Below, piece after piece: positions 15,318 to 22,692 of a stretch of 23,617 nt of DNA. The notes beneath the pieces are model-generated. The model was not told where the DNA came from, did not search any database, and saw only the letters and a program-made list of their open reading frames with translations. The stretch is from positions 1 to 23,617 of the forward strand of contig CANJXV010000008.1 in the NCBI GenBank assembly GCA_947478935.1, written 5' to 3'. Made by a program: the position numbers and the translations under genes. This stretch comes from Comamonadaceae bacterium (GTDB taxonomy: Bacteria > Pseudomonadota > Gammaproteobacteria > Burkholderiales > Burkholderiaceae_C). Each line of letters opens with the position of its first letter. Positions within the stretch are counted from its first letter, which is position 1.

Positions 15318-16295
15318 ATGCAACGCAGATCCCTATTGCAAGCCGTCGGCGTGTCCGCAGCGGTTTTGGCCGCGCCCGCGATCCATGCGCAGAACCTGCC
15401 GGCCGGGCCGATTCGCATCGTGGTGGGTTTCCCTCCGGGCGGTGGCACCGACGCCCTGGCGCGTGTGCTGGCGCAAAAGCTGCAAGCCATGTGGGGCGTG
15501 AGCATCGTGATCGACAACAAGGCCGGTGCGGCGGGCGTCATCGCCGCGGATTTTGTGGCCAAGCAATCACCCGACGGCAACACGCTGTTGATGGCGCATA
15601 TCAACAGCCATGCATTGGCGCCCAGTCTGCAGCCCAAGCTTAACTACAACGTAGAGCGTGATTTCACGCCCATCGTACTGGTGGGCGTGACGCCGAACTT
15701 ACTCATTTGCAATGAAAGCCAACCGGCCAAAACCGTGAAAGACTTGGTCACTTATTGCAAGCAAAATCCAGGCAAAGTTAGCTTTGCATCGGCTGGCGGC
15801 GGATCGGCGCAACATCTGGCCTTGGAGATGTTCAAGCTGCGAGCGGGCATCGATGCGCTACATGTGCCCTACAAAGGTTCCGGGCCTGCGTTAACGGATT
15901 TGATTGGCGGTCAGGTGCAGTATTGTTTTGAGACTATGACCTCTGCGACGCCGCATGTCAAAGGCGGTAAGGCTATCGCCTTGGCCCAGACCCGGACCAA
16001 GCGCGCCAAAGGACACCCAACGGTGCCCACCATGGATGAGCAAGGCTTTCCCGGCTTTGATGCCACCACCTGGTATGGACTGGCCGGACCCGCGCACATG
16101 AACCCGGCATTCGTGAAACGCATGAATGAAGATGTGAATCGCGTGATGGCCATGCCCGATGTGATCGAAAAATTTGACCAGTACGGCGCAGAAGATGGTG
16201 GCGGCAGCCCGGAGCGTTTTGCGGAGTTCATCCGCAGCGAGACCTTGAAATGGGGCAAGGTCATCAAGGACGCCAAAGTTCAAGCGGATTCTTGA
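15318..16295 (+). CDS. Bug-family periplasmic substrate-binding protein, second copy
   Basis: The 325-residue protein starts at the ATG at 15318, with the strong Shine-Dalgarno AAAGGAG just upstream. The leader MQRRSLLQ has a twin arginine close to the Tat pattern, then a hydrophobic core and a cleavage site after Ala-His-Ala near residue 24. The mature part shows GPIRIVVGFPPGGGTDALAR, VIDNKAGAAG and DGNTLLMAH, typical of Bug proteins of the tripartite tricarboxylate class. It differs clearly from the other Bug protein at 6783-7778 and so probably binds another ligand. No membrane permease subunit is encoded nearby. It lies in the plus-strand run aminotransferase, Bug, glyoxalase-II-like protein, so its ligand may be an organic acid feeding the same pathway. 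Confidence 0.93.
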   Translation: MQRRSLLQAVGVSAAVLAAPAIHAQNLPAGPIRIVVGFPPGGGTDALARVLAQKLQAMWGVSIVIDNKAGAAGVIAADFVAKQSPDGNTLLMAHINSHALAPSLQPKLNYNVERDFTPIVLVGVTPNLLICNESQPAKTVKDLVTYCKQNPGKVSFASAGGGSAQHLALEMFKLRAGIDALHVPYKGSGPALTDLIGGQVQYCFETMTSATPHVKGGKAIALAQTRTKRAKGHPTVPTMDEQGFPGFDATTWYGLAGPAHMNPAFVKRMNEDVNRVMAMPDVIEKFDQYGAEDGGGSPERFAEFIRSETLKWGKVIKDAKVQADS

Positions 16296-16329
16296 CCCTA
16301 GTTAAGCGCTAAGAGCGCGGAGAAAGTGC

Positions 16330-17121
16330 ATGCTTGTAAAACAAATCTGGACCGGTAACGACTACCGCAATTTCAACTACTTAGTGGCCTGCCCCGAAAC
16401 TGGGGAGGCCTTGGCTATCGACCCTTTGGACAGCCAAAAATGTCTGCATGCGGCCAAGGAGGCCGGTTGGGAAATCACTCAAATTCTCAACACGCATGAG
16501 CATCACGATCACATAGGCGGCAACCAGGCCATCGTGGACCAAACCGGGGCTGCCGTACTGGCGCACCATAAAGCCAAAGACAGCATTCCCGGCATGACGC
16601 GCGGTTTGTCGGCGGGTGACATTATCAAAGTGGGAAAGACGGTGGAGCTTGAGGCACTGGACACTCCGGGCCACACCATGTGCCACATCTGCCTGCGCTC
16701 GCACACCGATCAGCCCGCTCTGTTTTCTGGGGACACGATGTTTAATGCGGGTGTGGGTAATTGCCATAACGGCGGTGACCCTGCCACCCTTTATCAGACC
16801 TTTGCCAAGCAATTGCATGGTTTACCGGACAACACCCTGGTGTATCCGGGACACGATTACATCGAAAACAATTTGCGCTTTACCCTGGACCGCGAACCGG
16901 GTAACACCGCCGCGCAGGCTCTGCTGGACAAAGTGCAGGGCCAGAATCCACAGCAGGCCTATGTCAGTCAATGGGCCGAGGAGCGCGAGGTCAATACATT
17001 TTTCCGCTTGGGTAGCGCCGGTGTTATCGCTCGTTTGCGTGAGGCCTATGCCGAACTGCCACCGAACCCGGATGCCATGACGGTCTTTTTGAAGCTGCGC
17101 GAATTGCGCAACCGCTGGTAA
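16330..17121 (+). CDS. Metallo-beta-lactamase fold hydrolase, glyoxalase II-like (hydroxyacylglutathione hydrolase)
   Basis: The 263-residue protein has the binuclear metal signature THEHHDH (H56, H58, D60, H61), H115 in DTPGHT, bridging D135 in FSGDTMF and H175 in YPGHDY. The C-terminal helical part with ENNLRFTLDREPGN and a final FLKLRELRNRW fits the glyoxalase II group, which hydrolyses S-acylglutathione such as S-D-lactoylglutathione. The loop GVGNCHNGG differs from that of the classical GloB, so the thioester substrate is uncertain. If it makes D-lactate, that would be a substrate for the FAD/Fe-S dehydrogenase nearby. The gene is 34 bases after the Bug gene, has GGAG upstream of the ATG, and is convergent with the next gene. 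Confidence 0.88.
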   Translation: MLVKQIWTGNDYRNFNYLVACPETGEALAIDPLDSQKCLHAAKEAGWEITQILNTHEHHDHIGGNQAIVDQTGAAVLAHHKAKDSIPGMTRGLSAGDIIKVGKTVELEALDTPGHTMCHICLRSHTDQPALFSGDTMFNAGVGNCHNGGDPATLYQTFAKQLHGLPDNTLVYPGHDYIENNLRFTLDREPGNTAAQALLDKVQGQNPQQAYVSQWAEEREVNTFFRLGSAGVIARLREAYAELPPNPDAMTVFLKLRELRNRW

Positions 17122-17136
17122 GGCAAATGGCTAGCG

Positions 17137-17952
17137 CTAAGGCTTCACAAACCGCAGCGTAAAGCGGTCGCTCTCACCGATGGCGGTGTATTTTTCGCGG
17201 TCTTTGTCTTTCAGACGGTAGCTGGGCGGTAGGGTCCAGACGCCTTCGGGATGGTCTTTAGTGTCTTTGGAGTTGGCGTTAACTTCCGAGCTGGCTTGCA
17301 GCTTAAAGCCCGCTTGTTCGATCAGCGCAATGGCTACGTCTTGGCGTACATAGCCCGAAGCGATTTGCTCAGCTTGCGTTTGGTCGGTTCGCCCTCGGTG
17401 GTCCACGATGCCCAAAATGCCACCGGGCTTTAAGGCCAGGTAAAAAGCCTTAAGCGATTCTTGCAACTCGCCTTGCTCCATCCAGTTATGAAGGTTGCGA
17501 AAACTGATCACAGCATCGGCGCTGCCCGCAGGCGCGATGGCATGGCGGTCTGCGCGAAAAGGCGTTACTAGTACCTTGCCGTACAAGTCTGGCTCCTTGA
17601 CCAAACGCTGCAATAACTTGTCATGGTCTGCCTGGTATTGCGGCTGCGAACCGTCGCGGTTGGCGGCGATATACAAGCCCTTATCCTTAAGCCAGGGCGC
17701 CAAAATTTCCATGTAATAGCCACCGCTACCGGGCAGGATTTCTATCACCGTGCTTTCGGCACGGATACCAAAAAACGCCAGTGTTTGCGCTGGGTGCCGG
17801 TAAGGGTCGCGCGCCATATTGCCCGGCGAACGGTAGCTGGCAGCCAGCAATGGTATGAAGGTGTCGGCGGTCGTGGGCTGGGCAAAGGCCACGGGCAACA
17901 GCGCCGATAGCGCGAGGGACAAACCGATCAATTGGCGCGAAAAAGCATGCAT
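17137..17952 (-). CDS. Exported SAM-methyltransferase-like protein
   Basis: From the ATG at 17952 the protein has 271 residues. It begins with a clear signal peptide (basic start, hydrophobic core, AFA cleavage site near residue 24). The rest is a class I methyltransferase-like fold: VIEILPGSGGYYMEIL (about 69-84) corresponds to motif I, with SFRNLHNWM near the motif II region and LKPGGILGIVDHR as motif III. The glycine-rich loop is degenerate (ILPGSGG). Since S-adenosylmethionine is not expected in the periplasm, either it acts differently or the protein uses another ligand. A TTG four codons upstream is possible but less likely. The gene is 43 bases downstream of the GST gene on the same strand and may be the last gene of that run. 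Confidence 0.82.
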   Translation of the reverse strand: MHAFSRQLIGLSLALSALLPVAFAQPTTADTFIPLLAASYRSPGNMARDPYRHPAQTLAFFGIRAESTVIEILPGSGGYYMEILAPWLKDKGLYIAANRDGSQPQYQADHDKLLQRLVKEPDLYGKVLVTPFRADRHAIAPAGSADAVISFRNLHNWMEQGELQESLKAFYLALKPGGILGIVDHRGRTDQTQAEQIASGYVRQDVAIALIEQAGFKLQASSEVNANSKDTKDHPEGVWTLPPSYRLKDKDREKYTAIGESDRFTLRFVKP

Positions 17953-17995
17953 CGAAAGTCCCAAAAAGCTAAAGAGTCACGGCAGGATAGCGGCT

Positions 17996-18847
17996 CTAAG
18001 GCTGACGGTCAAAGTCACTGGCATCATGCCGTTCGGCCAGCTGCTTATCTGCATCGCCCCAGGTGCGGTTGACTATGCGGCCACGCTGTACCGCCGGGCG
18101 CTGGGCGATCTGGTCGGCCCAGCGGATAACGTGGGTGTATTCCTGCACTTGCAAAAACTCGCCCGCTTCATAGAGTTGCCCTTTGGCCAGCGCGCCATAC
18201 CAAGGCCAAACGGACATATCGGCGATGCTGTATTCCTCGCCGGCCAGGTAGGGGTGCTCGGCCAGGTGCTTGTCGAGCACATCCATTTGGCGCTTGACTT
18301 CCATGGCGAAGCGGTTGATGGGGTATTCCATTTTGCTGGGCGCATAAGCATAAAAATGGCCGAAGCCGCCGCCTAAAAAAGGCGCGCTGCCCATTTGCCA
18401 GAACAGCCAGGACATGCATTCGGTTTGCGATACAAAGTCCTTGGGCATAAAGGCGTCGAATTTTTGCGCCAGGTACCACAAGATAGCCGCTGATTCGAAT
18501 ACGCGTACCGGGGCAGGTCCGCTGCGGTCGAGTAATGCCGGAATTTTGGAGTTGGGGTTGATGGCGACAAAGTCGCTACCAAACTGCTGGCCTTCTTGGA
18601 TGTTGATCAACCAGGCGTCGTATTCGGCGCCGCTGTGGCCCAGGGCCAGCAGCTCTTCGAGCATTACCGTGACTTTGATGCCATTGGGCGTGCCCAATGA
18701 ATACAGTTGCAGCGGGTGCTTACCTATCGGTAGTGTTTTGTCGTGCGTGGCGCCCGCGATGGGCCGGTTGATGTGCGCGAACTTGCCGCCGCTGGCTTTG
18801 TCCCAGGTCCAGACCTTGGGCGGGTGATATTCAGACGGTTCGCTCAT
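17996..18847 (-). CDS. yghU: YghU-type glutathione transferase / disulfide reductase
   Basis: This 283-residue protein matches E. coli YghU almost end to end as I recall it. Shared blocks are KVWTWDKASGG, INRP, GKHPLQLYSLGTPNG, MLEELLALG, INPNSKIPALLD, LGGGFGHFYAYAP, SIADMSVWPWYG, RPAVQRGRIVNRTWG and ERHDASDF. The N-terminal thioredoxin-like domain (about 45-130) binds glutathione, and the helical C-terminal domain follows. The family binds two glutathione molecules and reduces small disulfides in the cytoplasm. Its ATG directly abuts the stop codon of the enoyl-CoA hydratase gene, so the two are translationally coupled. Confidence 0.96.
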   Translation of the reverse strand: MSEPSEYHPPKVWTWDKASGGKFAHINRPIAGATHDKTLPIGKHPLQLYSLGTPNGIKVTVMLEELLALGHSGAEYDAWLINIQEGQQFGSDFVAINPNSKIPALLDRSGPAPVRVFESAAILWYLAQKFDAFMPKDFVSQTECMSWLFWQMGSAPFLGGGFGHFYAYAPSKMEYPINRFAMEVKRQMDVLDKHLAEHPYLAGEEYSIADMSVWPWYGALAKGQLYEAGEFLQVQEYTHVIRWADQIAQRPAVQRGRIVNRTWGDADKQLAERHDASDFDRQP

Positions 18848-19645
18848 TTAGCATCCTTTAAATTGCGGCGCACGCTTTTCTACAAAAGCCAGGGCCGCGC
18901 CTTTGTGGTCCTGGGTTTCAAAAGTGCGGATCATGTTGGGCGCTTCAGAGTCCAGCACATCGCCAAGCGAACCGCATAGCGCTGTGTTGAGGTTTTGCTT
19001 CATATAGCCCACGGCCACGGTGGGTAGCGCAGCCAGTTCAGCGGCCCAGGCTTGGGCCGCTTGGGCCAAGTGCTCGGGAGCGGCTACGCGGTTGATTAAA
19101 CCAATGCGCAGGGCTTCCTCGCTTTGCACTACTTGGGCGGTGAAATACATCTCTCGTGCTTTGGCTGCGCCTACCAGGTAGTTGAGAAAGTAGCTCCCGC
19201 CAAAGTCGCCAGAAAGCCCGATTTTGGAAAATGCGGTAGTGAATTTTGCGTTGCTCGAAGCGATACGCATATCGCAGGCAAGCGCCAGCGACAGACCCGC
19301 ACCCGCTGCCGGGCCGGGAATTACGGCCAGGGTGGGTTTGGGCATCTCATGCAGCCAGCGGGCCGACTCCATGATCATGCGCAGGCCCTGGGTGCGCTCT
19401 TCGAAACTGATGGTCTGCGCTGCACCTACACTTTTTGCAAAGCCTTTTACATCACCCCCGGCGCAGAAGGCGTCGCCTGCGCCAGTCAGCACCACCAGGC
19501 GCACGCTGCGGTCGGCGGCTAGGCGGGCCAGGCTGCGTTCGAGTTCAATCAACATGGCTCGCGTCATGGCATTACGCGATTCGGGTCGGTTCAAGGTCAG
19601 TGTGGCGATACCGCCTTCAGTATGTTCCAAAAGTTCTTGGCTCAT
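18848..19645 (-). CDS. Enoyl-CoA hydratase/isomerase family protein
   Basis: The 265-residue crotonase-fold protein shows LTLNRPESRNAM (17-27), the oxyanion-hole blocks FCAGGDVKGF and GPAAGAGLSLALACD, and AKFTTAFSKIGLSGDFGGSYFL. An Asp (D147) stands where hydratases usually have the second catalytic Glu, as in PaaG-like isomerases. It should hydrate or isomerise an enoyl-CoA. I chose the ATG at 19645 because the Shine-Dalgarno AGGA is 5 bases upstream; the longer frame lacks homology. It is downstream of the nitronate monooxygenase gene (67 bases) and directly joined to yghU, so a common transcript is likely. The acyl-CoA substrate is unknown. Confidence 0.92.
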   Translation of the reverse strand: MSQELLEHTEGGIATLTLNRPESRNAMTRAMLIELERSLARLAADRSVRLVVLTGAGDAFCAGGDVKGFAKSVGAAQTISFEERTQGLRMIMESARWLHEMPKPTLAVIPGPAAGAGLSLALACDMRIASSNAKFTTAFSKIGLSGDFGGSYFLNYLVGAAKAREMYFTAQVVQSEEALRIGLINRVAAPEHLAQAAQAWAAELAALPTVAVGYMKQNLNTALCGSLGDVLDSEAPNMIRTFETQDHKGAALAFVEKRAPQFKGC

Positions 19646-19712
19646 GCGTTTCCTCGCTTGGTGTTCAATATAATTTTTGCGTGTCTGCGAAAGTTCTTGC
19701 AGTCGGTGGCGA

Positions 19713-20693
19713 TCAGGCGGCAAGCAAAGCGGCTTTGGCCTCTTGGTATTCGCGCTTGAAGCGGGCGACCAGTTCACCCGCGGGCATCACTTCGCGGATC
19801 GCGCCTATGCCTTGGCCGCAGCCCCAAATGTCTTTCCAAGCCTTGGCTGCATTGGCGCCTTCGCCGCTGGCAAAGTTCATTTTGCTGGGGTCGCTTTCCG
19901 GTAAATGGTCCGGATCCATACCGGCATTGCGGATGCTGCCTTTGAGGTAATTGCCGTGGATACCCGTGTAGAAGTTGCTGTAAACGATGTCGTCCGAGTT
20001 GCACTCGGTAATCATTTGCTTATAGCCATCCACCGCGCGTGCCTCTTCGGTGGCAATAAAGGCCGAACCGATGTAGGCCAGGTCTGCGCCCATGGCTTGT
20101 GAAGCCAAAATCGCGCTACCCGAGGAAATAGCCCCGGACAATGCCACCGGGCCGCCAAACCATTGGCGAATCTCCGCCACCATGGCAAAAGGGCTTTTGA
20201 CGCTGGCATGGCCACCCGCACCGGCTGCAACGGGTATCAAGCCGTCGGCACCTTTTTCGATAGCTTTGTGGGCAAATACATTGTTGATCACATCGTGCAG
20301 CACCACGCCGCCCCAGGCCTGCACCGCGCGGTTGACGTCCTCGCGTGCACCCAAACTGGTAATCACAATAGGCACTTGGTATTTTTCGCAGACCTGCATA
20401 TCGTGGTCTAAGCGGTCATTGCTTTTATGCACGATTTGGTTAATGGCATAGGGCGCTGCGGGAGATTCAGGGTGGGCTTTGTCATGGGCGGCCAGCGCCT
20501 CGGTGATTTCGGCCAGCCATTCGTCCAACTGGGCAGCAGGGCGCGCGTTGAGGGCCGGCATGGAGCCTACTACCCCGGCTTTGCACTGGGCAATAACTAG
20601 TTTGGGGTTGCTGATGATGAACAGCGGGGAAGCGATCACGGGAAAGCGCAGGGATTTGAGTACGGGCGGGAGGTAGCGGGCGGGAGCAGTCAT
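19713..20693 (-). CDS. Nitronate monooxygenase family FMN enzyme (2-nitropropane dioxygenase-like)
   Basis: The 326-residue TIM-barrel protein has RFPVIASPLFIIS near the start, then AGVVGSMPALNAR and HDVINNVFAHKAIEKGADGLIPVAAGAGGHAS (catalytic-type H162). It continues with PVALSGAISSG and the FMN-phosphate segment MGADLAYIGSAFIATEEA. The family oxidises alkyl nitronates such as propionate-3-nitronate to the carbonyl compound and nitrite, but many members have unknown substrates. The ATG at 20693 fits the family start. A TTG-started extension to 20732 runs through G-rich DNA and is less likely. It probably heads a run with the enoyl-CoA hydratase and yghU. Confidence 0.9.
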   Translation of the reverse strand: MTAPARYLPPVLKSLRFPVIASPLFIISNPKLVIAQCKAGVVGSMPALNARPAAQLDEWLAEITEALAAHDKAHPESPAAPYAINQIVHKSNDRLDHDMQVCEKYQVPIVITSLGAREDVNRAVQAWGGVVLHDVINNVFAHKAIEKGADGLIPVAAGAGGHASVKSPFAMVAEIRQWFGGPVALSGAISSGSAILASQAMGADLAYIGSAFIATEEARAVDGYKQMITECNSDDIVYSNFYTGIHGNYLKGSIRNAGMDPDHLPESDPSKMNFASGEGANAAKAWKDIWGCGQGIGAIREVMPAGELVARFKREYQEAKAALLAA

Positions 20694-20712
20694 GGGGTAG
20701 GGGGAATAGGGG
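20664..20712 (+). other. G-quadruplex-type G-run cluster at the nitronate monooxygenase start
   Basis: Four GGG runs at 20664-20666, 20668-20670, 20678-20680 and 20682-20684 have loops of 1, 7 and 1 bases, which fits the usual G3+N1-7 pattern. Three more runs of 4, 5 and 4 G follow at 20694, 20700 and 20709. They lie on the plus strand, the template strand for the minus-strand gene, and cover its start codon. Confidence 0.5.
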
Positions 20713-20821
20713 TTATCGTTGGCAATCTCCAAGATAGCATAAGGCAGGCGGCCAGGGCGCTAGCTCGCTTAGGTGACAGGCACCCATGACGCTTTGCAAT
20801 AGTTTTACAGACCTATTCTTT

Positions 20822-20837
20822 CGCCGCATGCGCGGCG
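20822..20837. other. Perfect GC-rich hairpin in the leader of the DUF2844 gene
   Basis: CGCCGC (20822-20827) and GCGGCG (20832-20837) form a perfect 6-bp stem with the loop ATGC, about 40 bases upstream of the start codon. No T-run follows on either strand, so it is not a standard intrinsic terminator. It could be a leader hairpin or a protein site. Confidence 0.4.
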
Positions 20838-20878
20838 TGGTAGCCTTTGGTTTCACTTTTTGGAAAACGTTGAGAACC

Positions 20879-21352
20879 ATGCGGCTTAGAAAATGGCGAT
20901 TAAAAACTCTGGCGGTGGCTTGTGCCATGCCGCTATGCGCAATTGCCGCGCTGGGAGAGGCCCCATTCGTCCAGGGGGCTTCTTCGGCGGTTGATGCCCG
21001 GGTCGCGGTCTACCGGGCGGCACAAACTGCACAGGGCTACAAGGTATGGGCCTTAGAGTTGAACAATGGAACCGTGGTGAAAGAATTTGTAGATCTCAGC
21101 GGCCAAGTTTTTGCCCTGCGCTGGAGCGGCCCGGACCTGCCGGACATGGACATGCTGTTGGGGTCTTATCTGCCGGTATTTAAGTCCTCCGTACAAGCGG
21201 CCAGAAAAGCGGGCAAGCGCGGTGGGCCGGTAGTGGTGCAATCGGGCGGCTTAGTTTTGGTTTCCACCGGTGTAATGGGTGCATTTCAGGGCTATGCCTA
21301 CGTGGAGTCCTTAGTGCCGATGGGATTGGATGTGCAGTCCATATTGAAATAG
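20879..21352 (+). CDS. DUF2844-type exported protein of unknown function
   Basis: From the ATG at 20879 the protein has 157 residues. It begins with a very basic N-region (MRLRKWRLK), a hydrophobic core (LAVACAMPLCAIAALG) and a probable signal cleavage near residue 26. The mature part contains YKVWALELNNGTVVKEFVDLSGQVFALRWSGPDLPDMDMLLGSY, which is the pattern I associate with DUF2844: an ELxxGTxVxEF hairpin, a GxVFAxxWxGP block and a LLGSY block. The function is unknown. It is 10 bases upstream of a DUF3443 lipoprotein gene, and these two families tend to occur together, so a joint envelope role is likely. An upstream in-frame start at 20786 is less likely because it would bury the signal peptide. 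Confidence 0.8.
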   Translation: MRLRKWRLKTLAVACAMPLCAIAALGEAPFVQGASSAVDARVAVYRAAQTAQGYKVWALELNNGTVVKEFVDLSGQVFALRWSGPDLPDMDMLLGSYLPVFKSSVQAARKAGKRGGPVVVQSGGLVLVSTGVMGAFQGYAYVESLVPMGLDVQSILK

Positions 21353-21362
21353 TGCGAGCCCG

Positions 21363-22667
21363 ATGACGCGTTTTTTCTTGCTGATCGCGCTGGTGCTTGC
21401 CTTGGTAGCCTGCGGCGGTGGCTCACCCAGTAATTCGAGCGCAGACGCTGGGGACTTGAACGTGGGCAATGGCACCAGTGCCACCGATAGCGCTAAGAAC
21501 GATGGCGCACCAGCGGCCACAAACTTGGTTGACCTTTTGGTCGATAGCGGGCCGGACCGGGCTGGTGTGAACCGGCTTTATACGAGCGTAACCATTTGCA
21601 AGCCCGGTAGTGCAACGCTCTGCAAAACCATAGACCATGTGCTAGTGGATACAGGGTCTGTGGGCTTACGCTTACTGGCCAGTGAGGTTCCGGCCGATGT
21701 ACAACTTAGTGCGGCGAAGGACACCACTGGAAATGTGCTCTTGGGCTGTGCCAAGTTTTTGGACGGTGACTTTGCGTGGGGTCCACTGGCCCTCGCCGAT
21801 GTGAAACTTGGCGCATTGATAGCGTCCAACACCACCATACAACTGGTCGGGCATTCCGACTATGACCCATTCCAAGGCCAATGCTCATCATGGGGCAACC
21901 CCATCATCACCGCTCGCGACTTGGGTGCGAAAGGGATTTTGGGCGTGGGCTTGAGCAAGCAAGACTGCGGCAGCGCGTGCGAGCTGCAAGGCCGCCGCAG
22001 CGCGCTCAACGGAAAATATTTTGCTTGCGTTAATGCAGCCTGCAGCGCGGTGAAAGGCACCACACTGGCCATCGATAAGCAACTCCAGCATGTCGTAGCG
22101 CGTTTTCCTACGGACAACAATGGTTTTGCTATCCAAATGGATAGCGTGCCCAGCGGCGGCGCGGCCACTGCTGCCGGAAAAATGATTGTCGGTCTGGGTA
22201 CGCGGACCAATAACCAGTTTCCATCATTGCAGGTTTTGGCCACCACCAGCCAGGGCTATCTGTATGGCACGCTGAGCAGCAACAGCCCAGCGCTCAGTGG
22301 CAGTTATTCAAGTACGTTCATGGATACCGGCTCCAACGGGATTTTTTTCGACGCTTATGTACCCAGCTGCACGTATCCCAACGACAGCGGCTTTTACTGT
22401 CCACTTGCAGATATTGCATTTAATGTGGTACTTGGCAGTGTGGGCGCCGCGCAGGCTAAGGGCAGCTTTACGGTCACCAATGCTGCGGCGATATTTCAAA
22501 AAGGTAATGCGGCGCTACCCACATTGGGTGGGTCCCTCAATTCCCCGGGTCTTTTAGACTTAGGGTTGCCATTTTTCTACGGCAAAACCGTGGTCATAGG
22601 CATTGAAGGAATGCCGGCAACCGGAGTGGGCGCCAGTAAAGCCATCGGGCCGTTTTACGCCCTTTAG
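21363..22667 (+). CDS. DUF3443-type lipoprotein with pepsin-like aspartic protease motifs
   Basis: The 434-residue protein starts with a lipoprotein signal (lipobox LVAC, lipidated C17) and a Gly/Ser/Asn-rich linker to about residue 50. Two DTGS motifs follow, in VLVDTGSVGL (D96) and in TFMDTGSNGIFFD (D321). They are about 225 residues apart, as in the two lobes of pepsin-like enzymes. Near the C-terminus LGLPFFYGKTVVIGIEG resembles the last pepsin motif (LGxxFxxxxxVVFD). Ten cysteines in the mature part (for example C79, C87, C129, C174, C202, C206) suggest disulfides in the periplasm or on the surface. It forms a two-gene unit with the DUF2844 gene. The family match is from memory and the protease activity is inference. 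Confidence 0.82.
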   Translation: MTRFFLLIALVLALVACGGGSPSNSSADAGDLNVGNGTSATDSAKNDGAPAATNLVDLLVDSGPDRAGVNRLYTSVTICKPGSATLCKTIDHVLVDTGSVGLRLLASEVPADVQLSAAKDTTGNVLLGCAKFLDGDFAWGPLALADVKLGALIASNTTIQLVGHSDYDPFQGQCSSWGNPIITARDLGAKGILGVGLSKQDCGSACELQGRRSALNGKYFACVNAACSAVKGTTLAIDKQLQHVVARFPTDNNGFAIQMDSVPSGGAATAAGKMIVGLGTRTNNQFPSLQVLATTSQGYLYGTLSSNSPALSGSYSSTFMDTGSNGIFFDAYVPSCTYPNDSGFYCPLADIAFNVVLGSVGAAQAKGSFTVTNAAAIFQKGNAALPTLGGSLNSPGLLDLGLPFFYGKTVVIGIEGMPATGVGASKAIGPFYAL

Positions 22668-22692
22668 CACTTTTCCTAATTGCGCACGGCGC

